Positions 18,277 to 29,469 of a DNA stretch of 64,000 bases are shown here, one piece after another; position 1 is the first letter of the stretch; every line of letters starts with the position of its first letter. Both the position numbers and the translations under genes were made by a program. The notes below the pieces were generated by a model that worked only from the letters and a program-made list of their open reading frames with translations, was not told where the DNA came from and did not search any database. Source of the DNA: Ectothiorhodospira marina (GTDB lineage Bacteria; Pseudomonadota; Gammaproteobacteria; Ectothiorhodospirales; Ectothiorhodospiraceae); assembly GCF_900109495.1 (NCBI RefSeq), contig NZ_FOAA01000015.1:1-64000 (forward strand). Direction: 5' to 3'.

Positions 18277-19647
18277 ATGGGGGTCAGGGGCGTGACCGGT
18301 TCGATCAATCAGGCCAGACGGCGGCGGTTCTTGCAGTGCCTTTTGTACGCATCGGGCATGACCGTGGCCGGTGGGTGGTGGCCATCCGCCGCCCTGGCTG
18401 GAAGCCAGGCCCGTGTCCAGTCCCTGCGCACCTCCGTGGACGGCGAAGTCACCCGGCTGGTGTTTGATCTGTCAGGGCCCGTGGACCATGCCCTGTTCAC
18501 CCTGAGCGACCCGGACCGGGTCGTGATCGACATGCGCAAGGCCCGGCTGACCGGCGAACTGAGGTTGCGTGCCGAGTCCGTGGGCCCCCTCGAGGGTGTG
18601 CGGCACGCGCCCCGGAACGAGGAGGATCTGCGTGTGGTGCTGGATCTGAGTCGTCCCGCCAATCCCCGCAGTTTTCTGCTGCGACCCACCGATGACAGTG
18701 GGCATCGCCTGGTGATCGATCTGCAGCAGGAGGGCAAGGGGGCCGCCGGATCTCCGGCGGTGGGCGAGGAACGGCCCCGTTCCCGTGATGTGATCGTGGC
18801 GATTGATGCCGGGCACGGGGGGAAGGATCCTGGCGCCATCGGCCCGAGCGGTACCTATGAGAAAGACGTGGTGCTGGCCATTGCCAAGCGCCTGGAGGCA
18901 CTCGTGAAGCGAGAGCCGGGGATGAAGCCGGTGATGATCCGTACCGGCGATTATTTCCTGCCACTGCGTGAGCGCATCCACCGGGCCCGCCAGAATCATG
19001 CCGATGTGTTCATTTCCATCCATGCGGATGCGGCACCGGATGCCCGGGCCCAGGGATCCTCGGTGTACATGCTCTCGGAGCGCGGCGCGACCAGTGAAGC
19101 AGCACGCTGGCTGGCGCAACGGGAGAATGAGGCCGACAGTCGACTGGGTGCCGTCCCCATCAGCGACAAGGACGATGTGTTGGCCTCGGTGCTGCTGGAC
19201 CTCTCCCAGACGGCTACCCTGGAGGCGAGCAATACCCTGGCGGACTCCCTCATCGGGGAACTGCATCGGGTGGGCAAGGTGCGTCGTGCGCGTGTCGAGC
19301 GAGCCGGCTTTGCCGTCCTGCGCTCCCCTGACGTGCCCTCCGTGCTGGTGGAGTCGGCCTTTCTCTCGAATCCGCATGAGGAACGCAAGCTCAAGACCGC
19401 CGCGTTCCAGCAGTCCACGGCCGAGGCCCTGTTGGGTGGCTTGCAGGACTATTTTTCCCGGCATGCGCCGCCGGGCACGATCCTGGCGGAGAGTCGCCGC
19501 GGTCGTCATGTGATCCAGAGCGGTGAGACCCTCTCCACCATCGCCAGTCGCTACCAGGTCTCTCTGGGGCAGCTGCGCCGTCATAACAACCTGAACGGCG
19601 ACATGATCCGCGTGGGGCAGATCCTGGAAATCCCGCAAGGGGGGTGA
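18277..19647 (+). CDS. amiC: N-acetylmuramoyl-L-alanine amidase with AMIN and LysM domains
   Basis: The enzyme cleaves the bond between MurNAc and the stem peptide during septal peptidoglycan splitting. From ATG 18277 the N-terminus has a Tat-like signal ([10 protein letters not shown] and a hydrophobic stretch ending SAALA), as in Tat-exported AmiA/AmiC. AMIN domain follows (about 45-145), then Amidase_3 with zinc ligands in [18 protein letters not shown] and SIHADA and the catalytic [10 protein letters not shown], then a C-terminal LysM ([15 protein letters not shown]). The gene order tsaE-amidase-mutL matches E. coli amiB; AmiB/AmiC naming is uncertain. A GTG at 18259 is an alternative start. 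Confidence 0.92.
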   Translation: MGVRGVTGSINQARRRRFLQCLLYASGMTVAGGWWPSAALAGSQARVQSLRTSVDGEVTRLVFDLSGPVDHALFTLSDPDRVVIDMRKARLTGELRLRAESVGPLEGVRHAPRNEEDLRVVLDLSRPANPRSFLLRPTDDSGHRLVIDLQQEGKGAAGSPAVGEERPRSRDVIVAIDAGHGGKDPGAIGPSGTYEKDVVLAIAKRLEALVKREPGMKPVMIRTGDYFLPLRERIHRARQNHADVFISIHADAAPDARAQGSSVYMLSERGATSEAARWLAQRENEADSRLGAVPISDKDDVLASVLLDLSQTATLEASNTLADSLIGELHRVGKVRRARVERAGFAVLRSPDVPSVLVESAFLSNPHEERKLKTAAFQQSTAEALLGGLQDYFSRHAPPGTILAESRRGRHVIQSGETLSTIASRYQVSLGQLRRHNNLNGDMIRVGQILEIPQGG

Positions 19648-19654
19648 AGGTATC

Positions 19655-21598
19655 GTGCCCATCCATGAACTGCCCCCGCAACTGATCAACCAGATTGCCG
19701 CCGGCGAGGTGGTGGAACGGCCAGCGTCCGTGGTCAAGGAGCTGCTGGAGAACAGTCTGGATGCCGGTGCCCGGCGCATCCAGCTGGACGTGGAGCAGGG
19801 CGGGGCGCGGCGTATCCGGGTGCGGGACGATGGCTGCGGCATCCCCCGGGAACAATTGTCCCTGGCCCTGTCGCGGCACGCCACCAGCAAGATCGCCAGC
19901 CTGGATGACCTGGAACGGGTGGGGAGCCTGGGCTTCAGGGGGGAGGCCCTGCCCAGTATCGCCTCGGTATCGCGGCTGACACTGACCTCTGCCGTGGCGG
20001 GCGACGACAGCGGCTGGTCCCTGCAAGGCGATGGTGGCGATCGGTTCGAGGCGCCCGAACCGGCGCCACATCCGGTGGGCACCACCATCGATGTGCGGGA
20101 ATTGTTCTTCAACGTTCCGGCGCGACGCAAGTTCCTGCGCACCGAGCGCACTGAGTACGGCCACCTGGAAGAGGTGGTCCGCCGGCTGGCACTGTCTCGT
20201 TTTGATGTGGGGTTTGATCTCAATCACAACCGCAAGTCCACCCTGCGCCTGCCCCTGGCTGAGGATGCGGCAGCCCGGGATCGTCGCGTGGGGCAGATCT
20301 GTGGCGAGGCCTTTCTGGAGCAGGCGGCCTTCATGGAGCAGGAGGGCGCCGGGCTGCGCCTGTGGGGCTGGATGGGCCTGCCGACCTTTTCCCGCAGTCA
20401 GGCCGATCTGCAGTATTTCTATGTGAACGGGCGCATGGTGCGCGACCGGCTGGTGACTCACGCAGTGCGCCAGGCCTATCAGGACGTCCTCTATCATGGC
20501 CGGCACCCGGCCTATGTCCTCTTTCTGGAGCTGGATCCGGCCCTGGTGGATGTGAACGCCCACCCGGCCAAGCATGAGGTGCGCTTTCGCGAGTCCCGCC
20601 TGGTGCATGATTTCCTTTTCCGCAGTCTGCACCGGGCGCTGGGGGCGTTGCGCCCCGGTGCATCGCCAGGGCTCACCGGGCCGGCCGCGGCAACCGCGGA
20701 AGCGGTTTCGTCCACCGAGCCATCGCGCGTCGGCCAGGCCGGACACGCGGGTCAAGCCCAGGTGCCCAAGACCCAGGCCCCCGACGACACACCAGCGCAT
20801 GCCGGATCGCAGGCGGATCACGCCCGGCCATCCGGGGCACCCGCCGCCTGGGGTGGGCGGCAGGGCCGGTTGCCGCTGAACGTGGCTGAGTCCATGGAGG
20901 CCTATGGCCGCCTGCACCCGGATACGGTGCCAGCCGTCGACCCCGCAACGACCCTCGCAACCGGGGGGGAAGCGGGCGGCACTCCCCCCAGTCCAGAGGA
21001 ATCCCTCACGGATGAACCCCCCATGGGGTTTGCCCTGGCCCAACTCCATGGGGTGTATATCCTTGCCCGCAACCGGGAGGGATTGGTGTTGGTGGACATG
21101 CACGCGGCCCACGAGCGCATCACCTATGAGCGTCTGAAAAAGGCCTACCGGGGTGAGGGGGTCAAGTCTCAGCCCCTGCTGATTCCCGAGACCCTTCAGG
21201 TGAGTCGCGCCGAGGCGGACCTGGCCGAGGCTCATCAGGAGGCGTTTGCCAGTCTGGGCCTGGAGGTCGACCGCAGTGGGCCGGAGCAGTTACGCCTCAG
21301 GGCCGTCCCCAGTCTGCTGGTGGGAGGGGATGCCGCGGCCCTGGTGCGGGATGTGATTGCCGATCTTCATGTCCATGGTCAGTCCACGCGGGTGGAGGAA
21401 CACATCAATGCCCTGCTGGGCACCATGGCCTGCCATGGGTCGGTACGCGCCAACCGGAGCCTGACCCTGCCGGAGATGAATGCCCTGCTGCGGGACATGG
21501 AGGCCACCGAACGCAGCGGCCAGTGCAATCACGGCCGCCCCACCTGGGTGGCCCTGTCCATGGCCGAGTTGGACCGTCTGTTCATGCGAGGGCGTTAG
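19655..21598 (+). CDS. mutL: DNA mismatch repair protein MutL (probable endonuclease type)
   Basis: MutL links mismatch recognition by MutS to strand removal. GTG start at 19655 follows GGTGAAGG and lies 7 bases after amiC. The GHKL ATPase part has [21 protein letters not shown] and [10 protein letters not shown]; a proline/alanine-rich linker (about 325-430) follows. The C-terminal dimer domain has [12 protein letters not shown] (D481, H483, E487, E492), close to the DQHA(x)2E(x)4E endonuclease motif, and a CNHGRP zinc-site motif near the end. Thus it probably nicks DNA, unlike E. coli MutL. The stop abuts the miaA start directly. Confidence 0.95.
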   Translation: MPIHELPPQLINQIAAGEVVERPASVVKELLENSLDAGARRIQLDVEQGGARRIRVRDDGCGIPREQLSLALSRHATSKIASLDDLERVGSLGFRGEALPSIASVSRLTLTSAVAGDDSGWSLQGDGGDRFEAPEPAPHPVGTTIDVRELFFNVPARRKFLRTERTEYGHLEEVVRRLALSRFDVGFDLNHNRKSTLRLPLAEDAAARDRRVGQICGEAFLEQAAFMEQEGAGLRLWGWMGLPTFSRSQADLQYFYVNGRMVRDRLVTHAVRQAYQDVLYHGRHPAYVLFLELDPALVDVNAHPAKHEVRFRESRLVHDFLFRSLHRALGALRPGASPGLTGPAAATAEAVSSTEPSRVGQAGHAGQAQVPKTQAPDDTPAHAGSQADHARPSGAPAAWGGRQGRLPLNVAESMEAYGRLHPDTVPAVDPATTLATGGEAGGTPPSPEESLTDEPPMGFALAQLHGVYILARNREGLVLVDMHAAHERITYERLKKAYRGEGVKSQPLLIPETLQVSRAEADLAEAHQEAFASLGLEVDRSGPEQLRLRAVPSLLVGGDAAALVRDVIADLHVHGQSTRVEEHINALLGTMACHGSVRANRSLTLPEMNALLRDMEATERSGQCNHGRPTWVALSMAELDRLFMRGR

Positions 21599-22555
21599 GT
21601 GAGCGGGACAAGTTCACCTGCTGCCCCCCCGGCGATCTTCCTCATGGGCCCCACCGCCACCGGCAAGACGGCGCTGGCGGTGGACTGGGTGCGGCGCCTG
21701 CCCTGCGAGATCATCAGCGTGGACTCGGCCATGATCTATCGGGACATGGATGTGGGTACGGCCAAACCCACCCCGGAGACGCTGCGGGCAGCACCGCATC
21801 ACTTGGTGAATATTCTGGATCCGGCCGAGAGTTACTCCGCGGCGCGTTTTCGTGACGACGCCCTGGCACTCATGGCGGAGATCACCGCCCGTGGGCGGGT
21901 ACCCCTGTTGGTAGGGGGAACCATGCTGTATTTCCGGGCCCTGGACTTTGGTCTGGACACCTTGCCCGATGCCGATCCTGCGGTGCGTGCCCGCATCGAT
22001 GCCCTGGCCGCGGACGTGGGCTGGGAGGGGGTGCATCAGGTCCTGGCTCGGGTGGATCCCCCTTCGGCGGCACGCATCCATCCCAATGACCCGCAGCGAC
22101 TGCAGCGTGCCCTGGAGGTATTTGAGCTCACCGGGCGCCCCCTGTCCGCGTTCCACGCCCAGCCCCAGGTCTCGCAACTCCCCTATGATGTCCTGCGCCT
22201 GGCCCTGATGCCGGCGGATCGTGCCCGTTTGAGGGAGCGCATTGCGCAGCGCTTTCATACCATGCTGGAGGCGGGTTTCATGGACGAGGTTCGCGCCCTC
22301 CGGGCACGCGGTGACCTGAACCCGCGGATGCCTTCCATCCGCGCCGTGGGTTACCGCCAGGCCTGGGCCTGTCTCGAGGGTGAACTGGATCAGGAGGTCA
22401 TGGTCTCAAAGGCCATTACCGCCACGCGTCAATTGGCCAAGCGCCAGATGACCTGGTTGCGAGGCTATCCGCAAACCTGCCGGTATGATCCCGAGACGCT
22501 CGATCATGCCCGGATATTTCGGGCGGTGGCGGCGCATGTGAACTGCCTCCGATAA
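21599..22555 (+). CDS. miaA: tRNA dimethylallyltransferase
   Basis: MiaA adds the isopentenyl group to A37 of tRNAs reading UNN codons. The GTG start at 21599 is immediately after the mutL TAG, implying coupling. The 318-residue protein has the P-loop GPTATGKT (17-24), [32 protein letters not shown] and the C-terminal [12 protein letters not shown]. It is followed by hfq after 94 bases, as in E. coli. Confidence 0.96.
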   Translation: MSGTSSPAAPPAIFLMGPTATGKTALAVDWVRRLPCEIISVDSAMIYRDMDVGTAKPTPETLRAAPHHLVNILDPAESYSAARFRDDALALMAEITARGRVPLLVGGTMLYFRALDFGLDTLPDADPAVRARIDALAADVGWEGVHQVLARVDPPSAARIHPNDPQRLQRALEVFELTGRPLSAFHAQPQVSQLPYDVLRLALMPADRARLRERIAQRFHTMLEAGFMDEVRALRARGDLNPRMPSIRAVGYRQAWACLEGELDQEVMVSKAITATRQLAKRQMTWLRGYPQTCRYDPETLDHARIFRAVAAHVNCLR

Positions 22556-22649
22556 CGGTGGGAAGCCATATGCTAGAATCACCGTTCCGTCGGGCCGATG
22601 GCCCGGTTGTCGGAACCACAACAAAGATGACCCAACCCGGGAGCAAGCC

Positions 22650-22898
22650 ATGTCAAAAGGGCAGACACTACAAGAACCCTTTCTCAATACCCTGCGCAAG
22701 GAACGCATTCCGGTTTCCATCTATCTGGTGAATGGCATCAAGCTTCAGGGTCAGATCGACTCCTTCGATCAGTTCGTGGTGCTGCTCAAGAACAGCGTCA
22801 GCCAGATGGTCTATAAGCACGCCATTTCCACGATTGTGCCGTCCCGGCCGGTCAAGATGGCCATGGCCGATGATGGCGATCAGGATCATCCGTCCTGA
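22650..22898 (+). CDS. hfq: RNA chaperone Hfq
   Basis: Hfq pairs small RNAs with mRNAs. The 82 residues comprise an Sm1 motif ([25 protein letters not shown]), Sm2 ([12 protein letters not shown]) and a very short acidic tail. A good site, GGGAGCAAGCC, precedes the ATG. An extended -10-like TGCTAGAAT (22571-22579) and a small CGGGCC/GGCCCG hairpin lie upstream, so hfq may have its own promoter besides read-through from miaA. Confidence 0.97.
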   Translation: MSKGQTLQEPFLNTLRKERIPVSIYLVNGIKLQGQIDSFDQFVVLLKNSVSQMVYKHAISTIVPSRPVKMAMADDGDQDHPS

Positions 22899-22964
22899 TC
22901 CTGCCCGGCGCGCCCCCCATGGGTGGCGCCGTCCCATTTCATGCACTGAGGTGTCAGCCCCATC

Positions 22965-24248
22965 TTGTTCGAGAGACCCCGCAGCGGCGAGCGTGCCGTA
23001 CTGGTTCACCTGAATCTTCCTGCCCAGGATGACGACGAGGACTGCCACGAGTTCATGGAGTTGGTGCGCTCGGCCGGGGCCGAGCCCGTCGGCCTGATCA
23101 CCGGGAGCCGCAAGGCGCCGGATCCGCGTTATTTCGTGGGCAGTGGCAAGGCCGAGGAGGTGCGCGATCTGGTGAAGCGTGAAGAGGCGGAGGTGGCCAT
23201 CTTCGATCATCCGCTCTCCCCCAGTCAGGAACGCAACCTGGAAAAACTCCTCCAGTGTCGTGTTCTGGATCGTGCCGGGCTGATCCTGGACATCTTTGCC
23301 CAGCGTGCCCGCTCCCACGAGGGCAAGTTGCAGGTGGAACTGGCCCAGCTGCGCCACATGTCCACCCGGCTGGTGCGGGGCTGGACCCACCTGGAGCGTC
23401 AGAAGGGGGGCATTGGTCTGCGTGGTCCGGGTGAGACTCAGCTTGAAACCGACCGGCGACTTCTGGGGGTGCGCATCAAGCAGATCACCCGTCGTCTGGA
23501 GAAGGTGGAACAGCAGCGGGAGCAGGGCCGGCGCTCGCGACTGCGGGCCGAGGTGCCCACGATCTCCCTGGTGGGGTACACCAATGCCGGCAAGTCCACC
23601 CTGTTCAACCGGCTCACCCAGGCGGGCGTGTACGCTGCTGATCAACTCTTCGCCACCCTGGACCCGACCCTGCGGCGTGTGGAACTTCCCTCGCAACAGG
23701 CAATGATCCTCGCCGATACGGTGGGTTTCGTCCGGCAATTGCCCCATGATCTGGTGGCAGCCTTTCGTGCCACGCTCACCGAAACCCGCGAGGCCTCTCT
23801 GCTGCTGCACGTGGTGGATGCCCATGACGCACAGCGGGATGCCTACAGGGAGCAGGTGAATCAGGTTCTTGAGGAAATCGGTGCCCGGGAGGTGCCGCAG
23901 ATCCTGGTGTTCAACAAGATCGATCTCATCCCGGGGGCGACACCGCGGATCGAACCCGCTGACCATGGAGAGCCGGCCCGAGTATGGCTGTCGGCCCAGA
24001 CCGGTGAAGGGGTGGATGCGTTGCTGGAAATGCTGGCCGCGCACTATGCCGAGTCCATTGTCAGTGGTTGGCTGGAGTTGCCACCCACGGCGGGGCGCGA
24101 ACGGGCCGGGCTGTTCGAGATGGATGCGGTGGAGCGGGAGGAGGTCACCGAAAGCGGCGGCTGGCGCCTTCAGGTCCGCCTGCCCCAGCGCCGCCTGGAT
24201 GAACTTTTTCGGGAAGCAGGGTTCACACCGAAACTGTCACAAGACTAG
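22965..24248 (+). CDS. hflX: Ribosome-splitting GTPase HflX
   Basis: HflX binds and splits stalled ribosomes, especially after heat stress. A TTG at 22965 preceded by GAGGTG gives 427 residues beginning FERPRSGERAVLVH, matching the family start. Features: N-terminal HflX domain with YFVGSGKAEE and DHPLSPSQER, the conserved GPGETQLE (154-161), a coiled linker, and the G domain with GYTNAGKST (204-212), DTVGFV and NKID. It lies between hfq and hflK in the expected order. Confidence 0.95.
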   Translation: MFERPRSGERAVLVHLNLPAQDDDEDCHEFMELVRSAGAEPVGLITGSRKAPDPRYFVGSGKAEEVRDLVKREEAEVAIFDHPLSPSQERNLEKLLQCRVLDRAGLILDIFAQRARSHEGKLQVELAQLRHMSTRLVRGWTHLERQKGGIGLRGPGETQLETDRRLLGVRIKQITRRLEKVEQQREQGRRSRLRAEVPTISLVGYTNAGKSTLFNRLTQAGVYAADQLFATLDPTLRRVELPSQQAMILADTVGFVRQLPHDLVAAFRATLTETREASLLLHVVDAHDAQRDAYREQVNQVLEEIGAREVPQILVFNKIDLIPGATPRIEPADHGEPARVWLSAQTGEGVDALLEMLAAHYAESIVSGWLELPPTAGRERAGLFEMDAVEREEVTESGGWRLQVRLPQRRLDELFREAGFTPKLSQD

Positions 24249-24337
24249 AATGGGCCGCTTGCGTGGCTGGTCGGGGAACGGATGCCAGGGCCACTCAACC
24301 TTCAGATGATTGAACGCGTTTTCGACGGAGTCAGCAC

Positions 24338-25513
24338 ATGCCCTGGAATGAACCAGGAAACAACGGCAAGGATCCCTGGGGCGGCGGTGGTAACCGCGGC
24401 GGTGGGAATCAGGGTCCTCCGGATCTCGACGAGGTCCTCAAGAAACTGTCTTCCAAATTCAACGCCCTGTTCGGCGGTGGCAGTGGAGGAGGAAGTGGCA
24501 GCGGCGGTGGCGGTCTGGGCAAGCATGCCTCGGCCGGTATCAGTCTGGCGGCCATCCTGACCCTGGTCATCTGGTTGGCCTCGGGCTTCTTCATCGTGAG
24601 TGAAGGGGAGCGAGGCGTGGTCCTGCGCTTCGGTGCCTTTAACTCCGTGGCGACCCCGGGCCCCAACTGGCATCTGCCCTATCCCATCGAGCAGGTGGAG
24701 ATGGTGGACCTTGACAGCATCCGCTCCATTCAGCATCGGGCCCTGATGCTCACCGGTGACGAAAACATCATCGATGTGGACATTGCCCTGCAATACCGGG
24801 TGATGGATCCCGTGGACTTCCTCTTCAACGTGCGTAACCCGGAAGTCACTGCCCGCCAGGTGATGGAGTCGGCGATCCGCGAGCGCATTGGCAAGAGTCG
24901 CCTGGAGTTCATCCTGGGCGAGGGGCGTGGCGAAGTGGCCACCAGCACCCAGGGAGTGATTCAGACTGCCCTGGATACCTACGGGACCGGCATCGCCGTG
25001 ACCGCAGTGAGCATGCAGCAGGCCCAGCCCCCCGAACCGGTGCAGGGAGCCTTTGCTGATGCCATTCGTGCCCGCGAAGACGAGGTGCGCTTTCGCAACG
25101 AGGCCGAGGCCTATGCCAATACCATCGTGCCCCAGGCCCGGGGTGAGGCGGCTCGCCTGACCCAGGAAGCCGAAGCCTACCGGGATCAGGTGGTGGCCCA
25201 GGCCACAGGTGATGCCTCGCGCTTCACCCAGCTCCTGGCCGAATACCAGGATGCGCCCGACGTCACCCGGGAGCGTCTCTTCATCGAAACCAGCGAAGTG
25301 GTGCTGGGTTCCACCAGCAAGGTCTTTCTCGACGTGGACAGCGGCAACAACCTGATGATGCTGCCCCTGGACAAGATTCTGCGGGGCGAGATGTCCGCCG
25401 GCCAGCCGGAGGGAGGCGCCCGTTCGAGTCCGTCCAGCCTGTCCACCCGACCGACGACGCTATTGCCAGACCCTGGCCAGCGTCCTGATCCCCGTTCACG
25501 GGAGGTGCGTTGA
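24338..25513 (+). CDS. hflK: HflK, subunit of the HflKC modulator of FtsH
   Basis: HflK forms a large membrane cage with HflC around the FtsH protease. The 391-residue protein has a glycine-rich N-terminal segment (GGGG and GGGSGGGSGSGGGG, about residues 14-60), one membrane helix (about 66-86), an SPFH/band-7 domain and an EAEAYANTIVPQARGEA-type coiled region. A Pro/Ser/Arg-rich tail follows. The stop TGA overlaps the hflC ATG by one base, so both are made in step. Confidence 0.95.
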   Translation: MPWNEPGNNGKDPWGGGGNRGGGNQGPPDLDEVLKKLSSKFNALFGGGSGGGSGSGGGGLGKHASAGISLAAILTLVIWLASGFFIVSEGERGVVLRFGAFNSVATPGPNWHLPYPIEQVEMVDLDSIRSIQHRALMLTGDENIIDVDIALQYRVMDPVDFLFNVRNPEVTARQVMESAIRERIGKSRLEFILGEGRGEVATSTQGVIQTALDTYGTGIAVTAVSMQQAQPPEPVQGAFADAIRAREDEVRFRNEAEAYANTIVPQARGEAARLTQEAEAYRDQVVAQATGDASRFTQLLAEYQDAPDVTRERLFIETSEVVLGSTSKVFLDVDSGNNLMMLPLDKILRGEMSAGQPEGGARSSPSSLSTRPTTLLPDPGQRPDPRSREVR

Positions 25514-26391
25514 TGTTTAGGATCGCAGCGATCGTCATTGCCGTTGCGGCCGTGATTCTGGCCCTGTCCACCTATACCGTGGACGAACGTGAGCGGGTCA
25601 TCATCTTCAGTCTTGGAGAGATCAAGCGCGTGGACCCCGAACCGGGTCTGCACCTGAAGTTTCCCATCGTCAACAACGTGCGCAAGTTCGATGCCCGGGT
25701 GCTGACCCTGGACATCCCGCCGGATCGCTTCCTCACCAGTGAGGCCAAGAACGTCATTGTCGATTTCTATGCCAAGTGGCGCATCGACGATGTATCCCAG
25801 TTCTTTCGGGCCACCCGCGGTGATGAACGCAATGCCGAGGATCGCCTGGCTCAGATCCTGAGGGATGCCATGCGCAACGAGTTTGCCAAGTACACCCTGG
25901 CCGAGGTGGTTTCCGATGACCGTATCACCATCATGGGGGCTGTGCGTCAGCAGGCCCTGGACACCGCGGCGGAACTGGGCGTGGTCCTCGTGGATGTGCG
26001 CATCCGGCGCATGGACCTCCCCGATGAAGTGAGTGAATCGGTATTCGCCCGCATGCGGGCCGAGCGTGAACGTATTGCTCAGGACTTCCGCGCTCGCGGC
26101 CGGGAAGAGGGTGAGCGGATTCGCGCCCGCGCTGACCGTGAACGCACGGTGATCATCGCCAACGCCTATCGCGATGCCGAGGAGATACGCGGTGAGGGTG
26201 ATGCGGGTTCGGCGGCCATCTACGCCGATGCCTACACCCAGGATGAGGAATTCTTCAGCTTCTACCGGAGCCTGCTGGCCTATCGCAACACCATGTCGGG
26301 TCAGGAGAATGTCTTCGTGCTGGAGCCGGATTCCAACTTCTTCCGTTATTTCAAGGATCCCATGGGCGGGCAAGCGCGGCCCGGGCAGTAG
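25513..26391 (+). CDS. hflC: HflC, subunit of the HflKC modulator of FtsH
   Basis: The 292-residue partner of HflK. ATG 25513 overlaps the hflK stop (TGATG). An N-terminal membrane helix (about 3-20) precedes the SPFH domain (DERERVIIFSLGEIKR, DIPPDRFLTSEAKNVIVD, VRIRRMDLPDEV) and an alanine/arginine-rich coiled segment; the C-terminus lies on the periplasmic side in known homologues. Size and order match E. coli. Confidence 0.95.
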   Translation: MFRIAAIVIAVAAVILALSTYTVDERERVIIFSLGEIKRVDPEPGLHLKFPIVNNVRKFDARVLTLDIPPDRFLTSEAKNVIVDFYAKWRIDDVSQFFRATRGDERNAEDRLAQILRDAMRNEFAKYTLAEVVSDDRITIMGAVRQQALDTAAELGVVLVDVRIRRMDLPDEVSESVFARMRAERERIAQDFRARGREEGERIRARADRERTVIIANAYRDAEEIRGEGDAGSAAIYADAYTQDEEFFSFYRSLLAYRNTMSGQENVFVLEPDSNFFRYFKDPMGGQARPGQ

Positions 26392-26418
26392 TCCCGATCC
26401 TGCACGAGTCTGCCTTCC

Positions 26419-26607
26419 ATGTGGTCTGACTTATTGGCGGCCCTCGCATTGCTGATGGTGATCGAGGGCCTGCTTCCGTTTATCAACCCCGCCGGGCTGC
26501 GCCGCACCCTGCTTGAGGTGGCGCAACTACCCGATTCGGTGTTGCGCGGCGTGGGTCTCGCCAGTCTGGTGCTGGGGGCCCTATTGCTGTGGTGGGTGCG
26601 TGGCTGA
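26419..26607 (+). CDS. DUF2065 (YjeT-like) small inner membrane protein
   Basis: A 62-residue protein with two hydrophobic helices (about 4-22 and 41-59) and the motif EGLLPFINPAGLRR, which is typical of DUF2065/YjeT. In many gammaproteobacteria it sits after hflC, as here (27 bases). Function unknown; position suggests a role with the HflKC-FtsH system, which is inference. Confidence 0.82.
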   Translation: MWSDLLAALALLMVIEGLLPFINPAGLRRTLLEVAQLPDSVLRGVGLASLVLGALLLWWVRG

Positions 26608-26664
26608 GCCCCGACCCTCCGCGGCCGGGGTGCCCCGACCTTCAACCGACCTTGATTGAGTGAC

Positions 26665-29144
<2,480 letters not shown>

Positions 29145-29250
29145 TTGACACACCGGTCCCGGGGGGAGTGCCCCCTCGGGGCTGGTGTGTGGGGTGCAAT
29201 GGCGCTGGGCATTCGGGGATAAAGGGCGTACAATTCGCCCCTTCAAACGA

Positions 29251-29275
29251 AAACGGCCCGCTTTCGCGGGCCGTT
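29251..29275 (-). terminator. Bidirectional hairpin terminator between purA and tRNA-Leu
   Basis: AAACGGCCCGC (29251-29261) pairs with GCGGGCCGTTT (29265-29275), an 11-bp GC-rich stem with a 3-base loop. Read on the minus strand it follows the tRNA-Leu end by 12 bases and is followed by TTCGTTT; on the plus strand it also ends in TTT and can stop purA transcripts. Confidence 0.75.
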
Positions 29276-29287
29276 TCATCACAAAGA

Positions 29288-29374
29288 TGGTGCCGAGGAG
29301 AGGACTTGAACCTCCACGGGGTCTCCCCCACTAATACCTGAAACTAGCGCGTCTACCAATTCCGCCACCTCGGC
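29288..29374 (-). tRNA. tRNA-Leu (anticodon CAG)
   Basis: On the minus strand the 87-nt sequence begins GCCGAGGTGGCGGAATTGG and ends CCTCGGCACCA, so the 7-bp acceptor stem GCCGAGG/CCTCGGC is perfect and CCA is encoded. The D-arm has GGTAGACGC, the anticodon loop reads TTCAGGT (anticodon CAG), a long variable arm (TGGGGGAGACCCCGT) marks a class II tRNA, and GTTCAAGTC is the T-loop. It is transcribed against purA and rnr. Confidence 0.95.
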
Positions 29375-29469
29375 CTGAGGCAGGTGTTTCCTGCGTTTCA
29401 GATGAGCGCGCATTCTAAACGATCGGGGATGTTTGTCAACACCCCAGCTTAAAATTATTTGGCGACTAC

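Noticed and set aside
18472-21235. Long minus-strand frames opposite amiC and mutL (583 and 614 codons)
   Set aside because: Shadows of high-GC codon bias; composition is histidine/glutamine/glycine-rich with no family likeness, and the plus-strand genes are certain.
29145-29469. Possible small gene between purA and rnr
   Set aside because: The space is fully explained by the terminator hairpin and tRNA-Leu on the minus strand.
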